Positions 9,780 to 19,291 of a stretch of DNA of 64,000 nt are shown piece by piece. The notes under the pieces are model-generated. The model was given only the letters and a program-made list of their open reading frames with translations, did not search any database and was not told the DNA's origin. The DNA lies in assembly GCA_027068915.1 (NCBI GenBank), contig JAMOLT010000009.1:62001-126000 (forward strand), given 5' to 3'. The number at the start of each line of letters is the position of its first letter. The stretch's first letter is position 1. The translations under genes were made by a program, and so were the position numbers. The stretch is from Sedimenticola sp. (GTDB taxonomy: Bacteria > Pseudomonadota > Gammaproteobacteria > Chromatiales > Chromatiaceae).

Positions 9780-10706
9780 TCAGTCCTCTTGTACCTGTGG
9801 CTTGATTTCATCTTCTGCATTTGTTGCTGGCGGGAGATGACCATCTGTAGCCAGGGCCGGTTTTTCCTCATTGTTGCGAAGTAGTGGTGGTATATCTTCC
9901 AGATTGCCATCCGTATCCTTTCCGTATTCCAGCGTTACCTCCACGCGCCGGTTTAACGCTCGATTTTTAGCAGTGTCATTGGGAGCCAGGGGTCTGGTAT
10001 CTGCAAATGCTTTTATCTCAAACCGCTCCTTGTCGATGATACTGTCCTTGCTCAATTCATGGAGCACGCTTACAGCACGGGACGCCGAGAGCTCCCAGTT
10101 GGAGCGGAAATGGGTGTTGTGAATGGGGATATCATCCGTATGCCCGGAAACTACAATCCTGCCGCTGGTAGGTTGGATGGCCTTGTTGATCTTGGTAATG
10201 ACATCCTTGAACGGCTCGATCATTTTGGCACTGCCTGAGGGAAAAGATCCTTTTTCCTGGATCCGAATAATGATTTTTTGGTCTTCAATATCCACCTCGA
10301 TAAAGCCCTTTTCAATTTCCTCCTTGAGCGCCACCTTGATTTTTTCGCCTTCTTTTTCCAGGTCAGATTTTTTGGGCTTGTTTGTTCCAAGAACTGGAAA
10401 CTGTCGGAAATCATCCATAGTGGACTGCCGCACCTGATTCATGGGGGTAGGCTGGGTTTTGCCGGGGGAAAACTCGCGGGCAATAATATTGATTCCCTTC
10501 GGGGGATCCTTGACATTGACTTGCCGTTGTACGCCAAAAGCCTGCTTCATGGAGCCTGCAACCTGTTTGTATTTCTGTACATCCATTTCCGAGAATGAAA
10601 ACAGCAAAACGAAGAATGCAAGCAGCAAGGACATCAAATCTGCGAAAGTCATTACCCACATGGGGATGCCTTCCGGGCATTTCTTTGGCTCGCAGTTGTC
10701 ACTCAT
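9780..10706 (-). CDS. motB: Flagellar stator protein MotB/PomB-like
   Basis: PMWVMTFADLMSLLLAFFVLLFSFS TM with conserved Asp; OmpA-like C-terminus (VSGHTDDIPI...NRALNRRVEV). Confidence 0.93.
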   Translation of the reverse strand: MSDNCEPKKCPEGIPMWVMTFADLMSLLLAFFVLLFSFSEMDVQKYKQVAGSMKQAFGVQRQVNVKDPPKGINIIAREFSPGKTQPTPMNQVRQSTMDDFRQFPVLGTNKPKKSDLEKEGEKIKVALKEEIEKGFIEVDIEDQKIIIRIQEKGSFPSGSAKMIEPFKDVITKINKAIQPTSGRIVVSGHTDDIPIHNTHFRSNWELSASRAVSVLHELSKDSIIDKERFEIKAFADTRPLAPNDTAKNRALNRRVEVTLEYGKDTDGNLEDIPPLLRNNEEKPALATDGHLPPATNAEDEIKPQVQED

Positions 10707-10745
10707 GGTGATTTCTCACAGGTTCTGTTTGTCGCTTGCTTTTGG

Positions 10746-11507
10746 TCAGGCTGCCTTGCCTGGCTTGGATCCTTCAGGCAGATAGTTTTGCAGCATGCCT
10801 TCAATCACCCTCGGGTTCAGCCCTTCCTGAATGGCGCTGACGCCTTCCAGGATCATGGATTTATTGATTCCTTCCTCTTTGTTTCGGTGGGCCAGCTTGT
10901 CTGCGATAGGCAAGGCCAGGGCATTGGCGATTACCGCGCCATAGAATGTGGTTAGCAGGGCTACTGCCATGGCGGGTCCAAGTGCTTTGGGGTCATCCAT
11001 GTTGGACATCATTTGCACCAGTCCTATCAGGGTGCCAATCATTCCCATGGCGGGAGCAACATCACCAATTGCCTTGAAGATATTGATGCCATCTTCATTT
11101 CTCTCGATGGTGAGGTTAATGTCCTTGCTGAGCATTTTGCGTACGAATTCCGAGTCATGGCCGTCCACCAGTAATTCGATTCCTTTTTTCAGGAACTTGT
11201 TTTCTACTTCCACCTGCTCCAGACCCAATAAACCCTCTTTGCGGGCGATATTGGCCAGTTCAACACTTTGCTCAATCAGCTCGGTGGGTTTCTGTGGCTT
11301 GTAGATAAACGCCTTGCCGGCAACCGTGAAAGCGCTCAAGGTCAGGGAAAGAGGGAACTTCATCAGAGTTACCATGAATGTTCCGCCTACTACGATCATT
11401 AGTCCGGGAACATTCACAAACATGCCAAAATCACCTCCAAGCACAATGGCGATTGCGATGGCAGCCAAAGCGCCAACCAGGCCAATTAGTGTTGCTAGAT
11501 CCATATC
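10746..11507 (-). CDS. motA: Flagellar stator protein MotA/PomA-like
   Basis: MDLATLIGLVGALA..., GDVAPAMGMIGTLIGLVQMMSNMDDPKALGPAMAVALLTTFYGA; start at Met 11507. Confidence 0.93.
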   Translation of the reverse strand, partial: DMDLATLIGLVGALAAIAIAIVLGGDFGMFVNVPGLMIVVGGTFMVTLMKFPLSLTLSAFTVAGKAFIYKPQKPTELIEQSVELANIARKEGLLGLEQVEVENKFLKKGIELLVDGHDSEFVRKMLSKDINLTIERNEDGINIFKAIGDVAPAMGMIGTLIGLVQMMSNMDDPKALGPAMAVALLTTFYGAVIANALALPIADKLAHRNKEEGINKSMILEGVSAIQEGLNPRVIEGMLQNYLPEGSKPGKAA

Positions 11508-11602
11508 AGGTCTCTCTTGGAAAGCGGTTGATGTTATGTTCCATTGCTGGTTGGTTGTAACCAGCAGCAACATGGTTTTCTACTGTTTTGCTCATGCCTA
11601 GA

Positions 11603-11629
11603 ATGTCGGTCGAGGGAGGGAAAACTTTA
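11603..11629 (-). promoter_or_regulatory. Predicted sigma28 (FliA) promoter for motA-motB-pilZ
   Basis: Minus-strand TAAAGTTT-N11-ACCGACAT, compared with consensus TAAAGTTT-N11-GCCGATAA. Confidence 0.7.
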
Positions 11630-11680
11630 GCTTTATGTGGAACTGGGCTGGGGATAAGCTGAGAAATAGCTGTACCTGAT

Positions 11681-13285
11681 TCAGGCGGAGCTAAACTGGT
11701 TGCGTCCCTTGTGCTTGGACTGGTAGAGAGCCTGATCTGCACGCTCAAAGGCATCTTCAGGAGTGTCTCCTTTTTGGTACTCACTGATGCCACAGGAAAC
11801 GGTAATGGTGACTTTCTTTTTTCGAAAATGAAAAGCACACTGTTCCACAGCATTTCGTAACTTTTCTGCTATCGCCATGGCGCCGTTGGCATTGGTTTCT
11901 GGCAGGAGCAGCACAAACTCATCCCCTCCATAGCGGGCGATCAGATCGGTTTCCCGGGTCATTTTCTGCAGTTGCCCGGCAATGATCTTGAGCGCCTTGT
12001 CACCTGCCCGATGGCCAAAGTTGTCATTGATCTGTTTGAATTTATCAATATCCACAACCATGATGGAAAGGGGCTGCTTATAGCGTTTCCAGCGGGCATA
12101 TTCCTGCTGCAATCGCTCTTCATAGGCGTGACGATTCGGGATGCCGGTCAATGTGTCGTTGAACGCCTGCAGGTTTTGCTCGCTGGCCTTTTTACGCAGG
12201 GCTTCTGTTTCCTGCTCCACTTCGTTCAGGCGCTGAACCAGAACTTCCATTTTTTCTTCAGCAGCCTCTACCAGCTTTTGTTCCTGAAGCTGAAACTCCT
12301 CCATATGATTACGGATGGCATCTACACGTTGTTGAACCATGGACTTTAATTGGTTGAGATCAGTAGCTGATCTGGCCTGGGATTCGATATGACTGGTTTG
12401 TTCCTGTATTTCCTCTTCCAGTTTGTGGTGGCATTCGTTGATAGCCTGGTTGGTAGAGTTTGATTCTTCCAGGGCGCCGTCAATTGTTGACAGACGATTC
12501 ATGAGCTGCCCAAGGAAATCTTCCAGCCCTTTTCTTTCCTGGTGTATTACGCTGCGAATATTGTGTATCAGGTTGGTGATATCCTCAATCACCTGCGGTA
12601 CCTGGTGGAGCTCCGGTTCGTCCACCAGCGTTAGCTTTATGCTCTTCACCTGTTCCTCCAGTTCGGAAGGGACAGACAGATCGTCCAGCAGTTGAAGCAG
12701 CTTCTCATTGATTTTTGCTAGCACATCATGGTTTTCTGCAGGGGCTTCACCTGCTCCTTTGAACAGGGAGGAAAGCAGCCCCCGGCTTTTTGATGTGGCA
12801 GACTGATTGCCCAAGCTGCCCTGCAAGGCCTGATTCAGCAGCGGCAGGCAGGCTTCGAGATTATCTGCAATTTCGATTTTGGTTCGTGTTTCCAGTGAAC
12901 GGCTAACAACAGGTTCCCACTCTTTCTGGTACTGATCCGGTAGTTGCAAGTGGCTCAGAAAATCACCTAACAGTTGTCCTATCTCTTCCGCCTGGGCCGG
13001 GCGGTTTGTGCTGGCCTGCATTAAAAAACGGTACAGTTTCTCTGAAATGCGCTTTAGATCAGGAAAGCTTGCACTACGCAAATCGTCTTGCAGGGATTCC
13101 AGTACTTCATCCAGCTGTTCATCCCAACCATTGGCAGCAAAACTCAGGCGCAAGAGAATGTCCTGAAAATATTGCTTGTCCTTCTGTGCTACTTTGTCAG
13201 TTTCAGAGCCTGCGGAAACAGGAGAAAGTTTTACAGGCTCTCTCTTGATGCTGTCTTGCTCAATGGTCTGATTCAGGTTTGACAT
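11681..13285 (-). CDS. Diguanylate cyclase (GGDEF domain) with long coiled N-terminal region
   Basis: RETDLIARYGGDEFVLLLPETN (RxxD I-site five residues before GGDEF), DxLTGIPNRHAYEERL. Confidence 0.93.
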   Translation of the reverse strand: MSNLNQTIEQDSIKREPVKLSPVSAGSETDKVAQKDKQYFQDILLRLSFAANGWDEQLDEVLESLQDDLRSASFPDLKRISEKLYRFLMQASTNRPAQAEEIGQLLGDFLSHLQLPDQYQKEWEPVVSRSLETRTKIEIADNLEACLPLLNQALQGSLGNQSATSKSRGLLSSLFKGAGEAPAENHDVLAKINEKLLQLLDDLSVPSELEEQVKSIKLTLVDEPELHQVPQVIEDITNLIHNIRSVIHQERKGLEDFLGQLMNRLSTIDGALEESNSTNQAINECHHKLEEEIQEQTSHIESQARSATDLNQLKSMVQQRVDAIRNHMEEFQLQEQKLVEAAEEKMEVLVQRLNEVEQETEALRKKASEQNLQAFNDTLTGIPNRHAYEERLQQEYARWKRYKQPLSIMVVDIDKFKQINDNFGHRAGDKALKIIAGQLQKMTRETDLIARYGGDEFVLLLPETNANGAMAIAEKLRNAVEQCAFHFRKKKVTITVSCGISEYQKGDTPEDAFERADQALYQSKHKGRNQFSSA

Positions 13286-13345
13286 GGGTGTCTATCGCTT
13301 TGGAAATAGTCGTCATTCTTTTGTAAGGTGTTGGTCTGACTATTT

Positions 13346-13372
13346 TTATCGGCGTGAATTGTAATAACTTTA
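13346..13372 (-). promoter_or_regulatory. Predicted sigma28 (FliA) promoter for the GGDEF gene
   Basis: Minus-strand TAAAGTTA-N11-GCCGATAA. Confidence 0.75.
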
Positions 13373-13464
13373 GGTTTTAGACCGATGCGCTTCTGTTTGT
13401 GTGAACAAAAGCCGAAAACAGGAAGCGTTTGGAGCGAATTGACTGCAGGCTCGGGAATCTGCTG

Positions 13465-13956
13465 TCAGGCCTGGCCCAGCAAGCGGGAAGTGCTTGACGG
13501 GGTAGTACAACCCTGGGGATCATAATTGCAATCATTCTTGTTTTCTGCACGAAGCAGATTCAAAGCCTGCTGCAGATGCTGATGATCCAGCTTGATAATT
13601 GTGCCGTTAAGGCGGTTGCTCTCATGGCATTGAGTGGCAAGCTCCAGTAGCTGCCGCCACAGTGGAAGCAATGGGCGAGCCTCCGCTTCCTTGCGGAGAA
13701 AATCAGTTATTTCCTGAGGATGACAATTGACATCAATGCTATCAAACAGCTGGTTGCGCCTGGTTTCCAATTCCTTTAGTTCTGCAACTTTTGCATCTTT
13801 TTCTGCAATCAGCTGCAATAGCTCATCAGCATCCCGTTCGTAGGTCAATGCTGCGGTTTCACTATCAAGAATCTGCTTGAGCTCACCCATGCGGGCAAGC
13901 TCCTGATCCAGCAGTGAATACAGGCAACGATGAAAGTCGAGTTCTTCAGACGGCAT
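13465..13956 (-). CDS. flgN: FlgN-like flagellar export chaperone
   Basis: Helical protein with LLDQELARMGELKQILDSETAAL and C-terminal YDPQG; directly after flgM. Confidence 0.75.
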   Translation of the reverse strand: MPSEELDFHRCLYSLLDQELARMGELKQILDSETAALTYERDADELLQLIAEKDAKVAELKELETRRNQLFDSIDVNCHPQEITDFLRKEAEARPLLPLWRQLLELATQCHESNRLNGTIIKLDHQHLQQALNLLRAENKNDCNYDPQGCTTPSSTSRLLGQA

Positions 13957-13967
13957 AATATTTGTTG

Positions 13968-14288
13968 TTAATCTTTGGGCTTGAGAGCCATATCAAATTC
14001 CATCATGCGCTCCGCAATGTGTGTTGGATCAACAGAGTAGGTGCCATCCATGATGGCCTGCTTTACCTGTTCTACCCGTTTGGTATCCACCACGGGCTGA
14101 TTTTCTACGGCAACGCCGATTTGTCCCAGGCGAATTGCTGTTTCAGACAGGCTGACGGTATCACTGACGGACGATTTTCCTGTAGATTGCTGGGCGCTTG
14201 CAGACTCGCTTGCTGATCCCTTGATCTGGGAGGAATCTCCGGATCTGGGAGCTTGTGCATTGCTTAGTCCATTGATATCAATAGGCAT
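13968..14288 (-). CDS. flgM: Anti-sigma28 factor FlgM
   Basis: VSDTVSLSETA...VDTKRVEQVKQAIMDGTYSVDPTHIAERMMEFD. Confidence 0.92.
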   Translation of the reverse strand: MPIDINGLSNAQAPRSGDSSQIKGSASESASAQQSTGKSSVSDTVSLSETAIRLGQIGVAVENQPVVDTKRVEQVKQAIMDGTYSVDPTHIAERMMEFDMALKPKD

Positions 14289-14331
14289 TTTAGGTGTCTC
14301 CTGGTTTTTTCATTTGCTGCTGCTAACATTA

Positions 14332-14358
14332 ACATCGGCGGGTGAAAAAAAAACTTAA
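14332..14358 (-). promoter_or_regulatory. Predicted sigma28 promoter for flgMN
   Basis: Minus-strand TTAAGTTT-N11-GCCGATGT. Confidence 0.72.
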
Positions 14359-14413
14359 GTCAAAATTTTGGCGTTTTTTCTGATCCGCATAAAAGGCTGG
14401 ATGATTGTCTGCT

Positions 14414-15124
14414 TCATATCCCGACTTTCACCTTGCCAGTTGCGGTTACGACGCCCTCAATGATTCTTTTTGAAGAGAGGTTCTTCACTTGAATGTGATC
14501 TCCGGCCGAAGCGTTTGCCAGCGCCTTGCCTGGCATACTCACCGTTATGCCACTGATTTTTGCTATCAGCGTAACCCGCTGCCCGCGCCTGATAACCTGG
14601 GGTGCCTCTACCATCACCGGCGTCAAAGGAAGCCCACCCGAAATATTTCGTTTCAGCTTCATTCCCTGCAAATCCCGTGGGTTAACGTAGTATCCCTGAG
14701 GCAATTTTGCAAGGTTGCGCCTGGCTACTTTGATCTGGTTTCCGCCGAGAATCGTGCCTCGGGGAAGCGCTTCTGCGGCGACCACGACCTGTTTGTATAT
14801 GTTAACTGTGGCCGGGACATATAAAGTCCAGGATTTGGGGTGAGTGCAGCGCACTCCTACGCTGGTATTCCCCAAGGTTCTGCCACCGGTAGGAAGAAAT
14901 GTTTCCAATGGTTCCTCGCATGCAGCCAATTTCAGGCGTGGATCCAATCTTCCCATAGTGATCTCGGCAGGCTTTTCATGGAGGTCTGTGCTGTATGTTT
15001 CCATAAACTGCCTCGCAGCTTCCAGTATGGATTCCAGGCTTTGCGCAGTAGCTCCCCCGGCCTGCGTGCTCTGCAACAGCATCAGGGACAATCCTGCCAA
15101 TAGTGAAGCCAGCCTGCTACGCAT
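14414..15124 (-). CDS. flgA: Flagellar basal body P-ring formation chaperone FlgA
   Basis: Signal peptide MRSRLASLLAGLSLMLLQSTQA; SAF-type C-terminus (ALPRGTILGGNQIKVARR, GQRVTLIAKISGITVSMPGKAL). Confidence 0.9.
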   Translation of the reverse strand: MRSRLASLLAGLSLMLLQSTQAGGATAQSLESILEAARQFMETYSTDLHEKPAEITMGRLDPRLKLAACEEPLETFLPTGGRTLGNTSVGVRCTHPKSWTLYVPATVNIYKQVVVAAEALPRGTILGGNQIKVARRNLAKLPQGYYVNPRDLQGMKLKRNISGGLPLTPVMVEAPQVIRRGQRVTLIAKISGITVSMPGKALANASAGDHIQVKNLSSKRIIEGVVTATGKVKVGI

Positions 15125-15173
15125 GCTGATGCACTCTTGTATTGGGGTATTTATCATTCATGCCATGTTTGCT

Positions 15174-15189
15174 TGCAATATGTGTGCCG
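15174..15189 (-). promoter_or_regulatory. Predicted sigma54 promoter for flgA
   Basis: Minus-strand CGGCACACATATTGCA (GG-N10-GC). Confidence 0.65.
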
Positions 15190-15591
15190 GATGCCGGTCG
15201 AACAATTGGCGCTGCTATATATCTTTCTTCAGAAATTATAGTAACCTATTGGTAATAAAGGGTGTTTTCTTTTCGTCACACCACACTGGATGCTGTTTTT
15301 TATGAATGCCTTGTCCTGGAAAAGCACGGGGATTTTGGCCGGAGGCGGTTTTTTGACAGCCTTTGCAAATATGGATGTATAAACAAAGTACCCGTAAATT
15401 TCCCGCAGAAGCATAGGGTTAGCAAGGGTTTCATAGGGTATCGGGCGTGAGAAACAGGTTTTTTGTTTCATCAAGACCTCCTATATGAGCTGCCGATTCC
15501 TCTGCCGGGAAGCGGCAATCTATTGCCGTTGCTGCGACTGGAAAAACACACAAATACAGTAACTCATTGATTATTAGCGGTAAATGCAAAT

Positions 15592-15607
15592 TGGCACGAT
15601 TATCGCA
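15592..15607 (+). promoter_or_regulatory. Predicted sigma54 promoter for flgB operon
   Basis: TGGCACGATTATCGCA (GG-N10-GC), ~37 bp upstream of flgB ATG. Confidence 0.75.
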
Positions 15608-15643
15608 TTATTTTCCAGCAAAATATTTAAGTTGGAGAAAAAC

Positions 15644-16039
15644 ATGCCGCTATCGTTCGATTCTGCTCTGGGTATTCATGCCAAGGCACTCGACGTGCGT
15701 GCAAAACGCACTGAATTGCTTGCATCCAACATTGCCAATTCTGATACCCCCGGTTTCAAGGCCAGGGATATAGATTTTCGGTCAGCACTCTCCAATGCGA
15801 GCAGCCAGTCAAAAACTGGGTTGCAGCAAACCAATGCCAGGCACCTGTCAGCTTCCGGGGGTTCTACGAGCTTCACTACTCTTTATCGTGTGCCCAACCA
15901 CTCTTCTCTGGATGGAAATACGGTGGATGCGCAACTGGAAAAAGCTGCATTTTCTGAAAATGCCTTGCGCTATCAGGCCAGTCTGACATTTCTGGATCGA
16001 AAGTTTAAAGGGCTGGTTGGAGCCCTGAAAGGAGAATAA
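15644..16039 (+). CDS. flgB: Flagellar basal body rod protein FlgB
   Basis: MPLSFDSALGIHAKALDVRAKRTELLASNIANSDTPGFKARDIDF. Confidence 0.95.
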   Translation: MPLSFDSALGIHAKALDVRAKRTELLASNIANSDTPGFKARDIDFRSALSNASSQSKTGLQQTNARHLSASGGSTSFTTLYRVPNHSSLDGNTVDAQLEKAAFSENALRYQASLTFLDRKFKGLVGALKGE

Positions 16040-16041
16040 TC

Positions 16042-16455
16042 GTGGGACTATATGATGTTTTCAATATTTCCGGTTCTGGCATGAGCGCACAATCGGTGCG
16101 CCTGAATACCGTGGCCAGCAACCTTGCCAATGCTGATTCGGTGAGCGCCAGCCCTGAAAAGGCATATCGCGCCCGCCAGCCGGTGTTTGCAGCGGTGCTC
16201 TCGGTGCTGAATGAGGGGAAACAATCCGCCGGGGTGCGGGTTGCTGGCATCGTTGAGAGTCAGGCGGAGATTCCCAGGGAATACCAGCCCAACCATCCCA
16301 TGGCTGATCCTGATGGCTATGTATACAAGCCCAATGTGAACTCTGTAGAAGAAATGGCGAACATGATCTCCGCTTCCCGTTCTTACCAGAACAATGTGGA
16401 AGTGCTCAATACTTCCAAACAGTTGTTGCTCAAGACTTTGAATATTGGGCGCTAA
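16042..16455 (+). CDS. flgC: Flagellar basal body rod protein FlgC
   Basis: MGLYDVFNISGSGMSAQSVRLNTVASNLANADS...GYVYKPNVNSVEEMANMISASRSYQNNVEVLN. Confidence 0.95.
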   Translation: MGLYDVFNISGSGMSAQSVRLNTVASNLANADSVSASPEKAYRARQPVFAAVLSVLNEGKQSAGVRVAGIVESQAEIPREYQPNHPMADPDGYVYKPNVNSVEEMANMISASRSYQNNVEVLNTSKQLLLKTLNIGR

Positions 16456-16472
16456 TAATCGAGGGCATTACG

Positions 16473-17147
16473 ATGACAAATGAAGTCACCAACAATTCTA
16501 ACGGTGTCTTTGGGGCTTCTCCCCAACTGCAGGGTACAGGTCGTTCCAGCAGTGATATGGGGCAGGAGGACTTTCTTGAACTGATGCTGGCACAGATGAA
16601 GAACCAGGATCCAACCAAGCCACTGGATCCCAATGAATTCATGAGCCAACTGGCCGAATTTTCCACTGTCAATGGTATCCAGGAACTTCAGCAATCCTTC
16701 GATTCCCTGGCGGCTGTCATGTCAACCGATCAGACTCTAAAAGCAGCGAGCATGATAGGCCATGCCGTGATGGCGCCCGGTGATACCAGTGTTCTGGAGG
16801 AAGGTGGGAATATTGTTGGACAGGCACTACTGAACGGAAGTACCGCTGATCTGAATATCAAGATTTATGATTCCCAGGGCTCATTGGTGCGCACCATCCC
16901 CATGGGCAATAACGCCCCCGGTGCCGTACCTTTCAAATGGGACGGGTTTGCGGAAGACGGCAGCCCGGCGGCGCCGGGAAACTATCGCATTGTTGCAGAG
17001 GTTGAGGTTGACGGCAGCATCCAAGAAGTTGCTACAGAGGTTCGCAGCAAGGTGGACAGTGTCAGCCTCAGTTCCTATGGGAGCATTTTGCTCAATCTAG
17101 ACAATGGCACTTCCATGCCACTGGAAGCGATCCAGACCATTATGTAA
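16473..17147 (+). CDS. flgD: Flagellar hook assembly protein FlgD
   Basis: DFLELMLAQMKNQDPTKPLDPNEFMSQLAEFSTVNGIQELQ. Confidence 0.94.
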   Translation: MTNEVTNNSNGVFGASPQLQGTGRSSSDMGQEDFLELMLAQMKNQDPTKPLDPNEFMSQLAEFSTVNGIQELQQSFDSLAAVMSTDQTLKAASMIGHAVMAPGDTSVLEEGGNIVGQALLNGSTADLNIKIYDSQGSLVRTIPMGNNAPGAVPFKWDGFAEDGSPAAPGNYRIVAEVEVDGSIQEVATEVRSKVDSVSLSSYGSILLNLDNGTSMPLEAIQTIM

Positions 17148-17234
17148 GTGAAAGAACCTCTGATCAGGTCATGAGCTCATTTCCTGTGCCCAGGCCCAAT
17201 CAGAGGTCCCTAAAGTTATTAACGGAGAAAAATT

Positions 17235-18461
17235 ATGTCATTTAATACAGCATTGAGTGGTATCCGGGCCGCATCCGGTGACCTGGGCATTATCGGCAAC
17301 AATATTGCCAATGCCAATACCACTGGTTTCAAAGGTTCCCGCGCCGATTTTGCAGACGTTTATGCGGCAAGCATGATGGGTGCTCCCGGCACGGCCATCG
17401 GTCAAGGTGTGCGCCTGCAAGGAGCCGCTCAACATTTTGGTCAGGGAAATATATCCTTTACTGGAAATGCGCTGGATCTGGCCGTCAATGGACGGGGATT
17501 CTTTCAACTTTCTGATGCCAGTGGCGCATCAGTTTATTCCCGTGCAGGTAATTTCCATCTTGATCGGGACGGCTATGTGGTAAACAGTGACGGGCTTTTC
17601 CTGATGGCAAGAGGAGCTGACCAGAACGGGGCAATTACCGGTGGTATTGGGCCAATGCGGATTGATACCTCCTATGCCCAGCCGAACCCGACTTCCGCCT
17701 TGAATGCCAATCTCAACTTTGATGCGCGTTCAGGAGAAACCGATAGCGCATGGGCGCTAATTGGTGGCGCACCGGATCCTGCAGGGTACAATTCCACCAC
17801 CACGACTTCGGTGTATGACAGTCAGGGAAACCCGCACGATATTACTCTCTACTACAGCAAGCAGGATCCTGCCACCAATCCCAACTCCTGGACAGTGCGT
17901 ACCATGATTGACGGGGTGGTTCAGGACACCACTACTGTAATCTTCAATGACGATGGCTCTTACAGCAGCCCAGCTACCATTAATTTGTCCTGGAATCCAG
18001 GTGGTGGTGCCACTCCAGGCCAGGCAATTGCCATTGATCTGTCAAAAAGCACCCAGTACGGTAGTGATTTTGCGGTTAACTCAATCTACCAGGATGGATT
18101 TTCCACGGGTCAGATTCTGGGTGTGGATATCGATCAGGAAGGCACGATTTTCGCTCGCTACACCAATGGCCAATCCCGGAGCATTGGTCAGATGGTGCTG
18201 GCAAACTTCGCCAATGAACAGGGGCTGCAACCGCTGGGCAATACTGCCTGGGCAGATACCAATGCTTCCGGCCCTCCAATCGTTGGAGCACCAGGTACCT
18301 CTGGGCTGGGGTCAATCCAGTCCGGTGCACTGGAAGAATCCAACGTGGATCTTACCGAGCAGCTGGTGAAAATGATTGTGGCACAACGTAACTTCCAGGC
18401 CAATGCACAGACTATCCAGACGGAAGATACCATCACGCAGACAATCATCAACCTGCGCTAA
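17235..18461 (+). CDS. flgE: Flagellar hook protein FlgE
   Basis: [44 protein letters not shown]-terminus [36 protein letters not shown]. Confidence 0.95.
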   Translation: MSFNTALSGIRAASGDLGIIGNNIANANTTGFKGSRADFADVYAASMMGAPGTAIGQGVRLQGAAQHFGQGNISFTGNALDLAVNGRGFFQLSDASGASVYSRAGNFHLDRDGYVVNSDGLFLMARGADQNGAITGGIGPMRIDTSYAQPNPTSALNANLNFDARSGETDSAWALIGGAPDPAGYNSTTTTSVYDSQGNPHDITLYYSKQDPATNPNSWTVRTMIDGVVQDTTTVIFNDDGSYSSPATINLSWNPGGGATPGQAIAIDLSKSTQYGSDFAVNSIYQDGFSTGQILGVDIDQEGTIFARYTNGQSRSIGQMVLANFANEQGLQPLGNTAWADTNASGPPIVGAPGTSGLGSIQSGALEESNVDLTEQLVKMIVAQRNFQANAQTIQTEDTITQTIINLR

Positions 18462-18476
18462 CCGGGATAAATTACC

Positions 18477-19217
18477 ATGGATCGCATGCTCTACATCGCT
18501 ATGACCGGCGCCCGGGAAACCATGAGATCCCAGGCGGTGAACACCAATAATCTGGCCAATGCCAGCACCACCGGCTTTCGGGCGGATATGGAATCTTTTC
18601 TCAGTCTGCCGGTATATGGGCCGGGTTTTCCCGACCGGGTCTATGCTGTGGCGGATGGTGCCGGCGTGGATCTCAGCGGTGGTTCTGTCCAGAGCACGGG
18701 AAGAGAGCTGGATGTGGCAGTCAAGGGGGCAGGGTGGATTGCGGTGCAGGCCCCGGATGGGGGTGAAGCATATACCCGCGCCGGTGATCTGCGGGTGGAC
18801 AGTTTCGGCATCCTCACTACCGGTGCCGGTCATCCGGTACTTGGTGAGGGTGGCCCAATTGCTGTTCCACCCAACGGCAAGCTGGATATTGGTGCCGATG
18901 GAACAATTACCGTGCAACCATTGGGTCAGGGAGTCAATGCACTGGCGACTGTGGATCGAATCAAACTCGTCAACCCCCAATCTGCCAACCTGGCAAAAGG
19001 TGAAGATGGACTGATGAGATTGCGCAACGGTGCACCAGCCGAAGCAGATGCGGTGGTGAAACTGGCTTCCGGTGCGCTGGAATCGAGCAATGTGAATGCC
19101 GTGGAGTCCATGGTGCGAATGATAGAGCTGGCCCGCCAGTTTGAAACCCAGGTGAAGATGATGAAAACGGCTGAAGAAAATGATGCCGCTGCAACGAAAT
19201 TGATGAGTATGAGTTGA
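18477..19217 (+). CDS. flgF: Flagellar basal body rod protein FlgF
   Basis: [38 protein letters not shown]. Confidence 0.94.
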   Translation: MDRMLYIAMTGARETMRSQAVNTNNLANASTTGFRADMESFLSLPVYGPGFPDRVYAVADGAGVDLSGGSVQSTGRELDVAVKGAGWIAVQAPDGGEAYTRAGDLRVDSFGILTTGAGHPVLGEGGPIAVPPNGKLDIGADGTITVQPLGQGVNALATVDRIKLVNPQSANLAKGEDGLMRLRNGAPAEADAVVKLASGALESSNVNAVESMVRMIELARQFETQVKMMKTAEENDAAATKLMSMS

Positions 19218-19291
19218 TGCGGTTTTGCTAGTGCAAACCAAATGTTACACCTGTTGCACATCGTCAACAGGTACAGAACAGGAGAAAACCA

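Noticed and set aside
18312-19241. 309-aa minus-strand ORF
   Set aside because: Fully antisense to flgE end and flgF; low-plausibility composition (His/Gln-rich).
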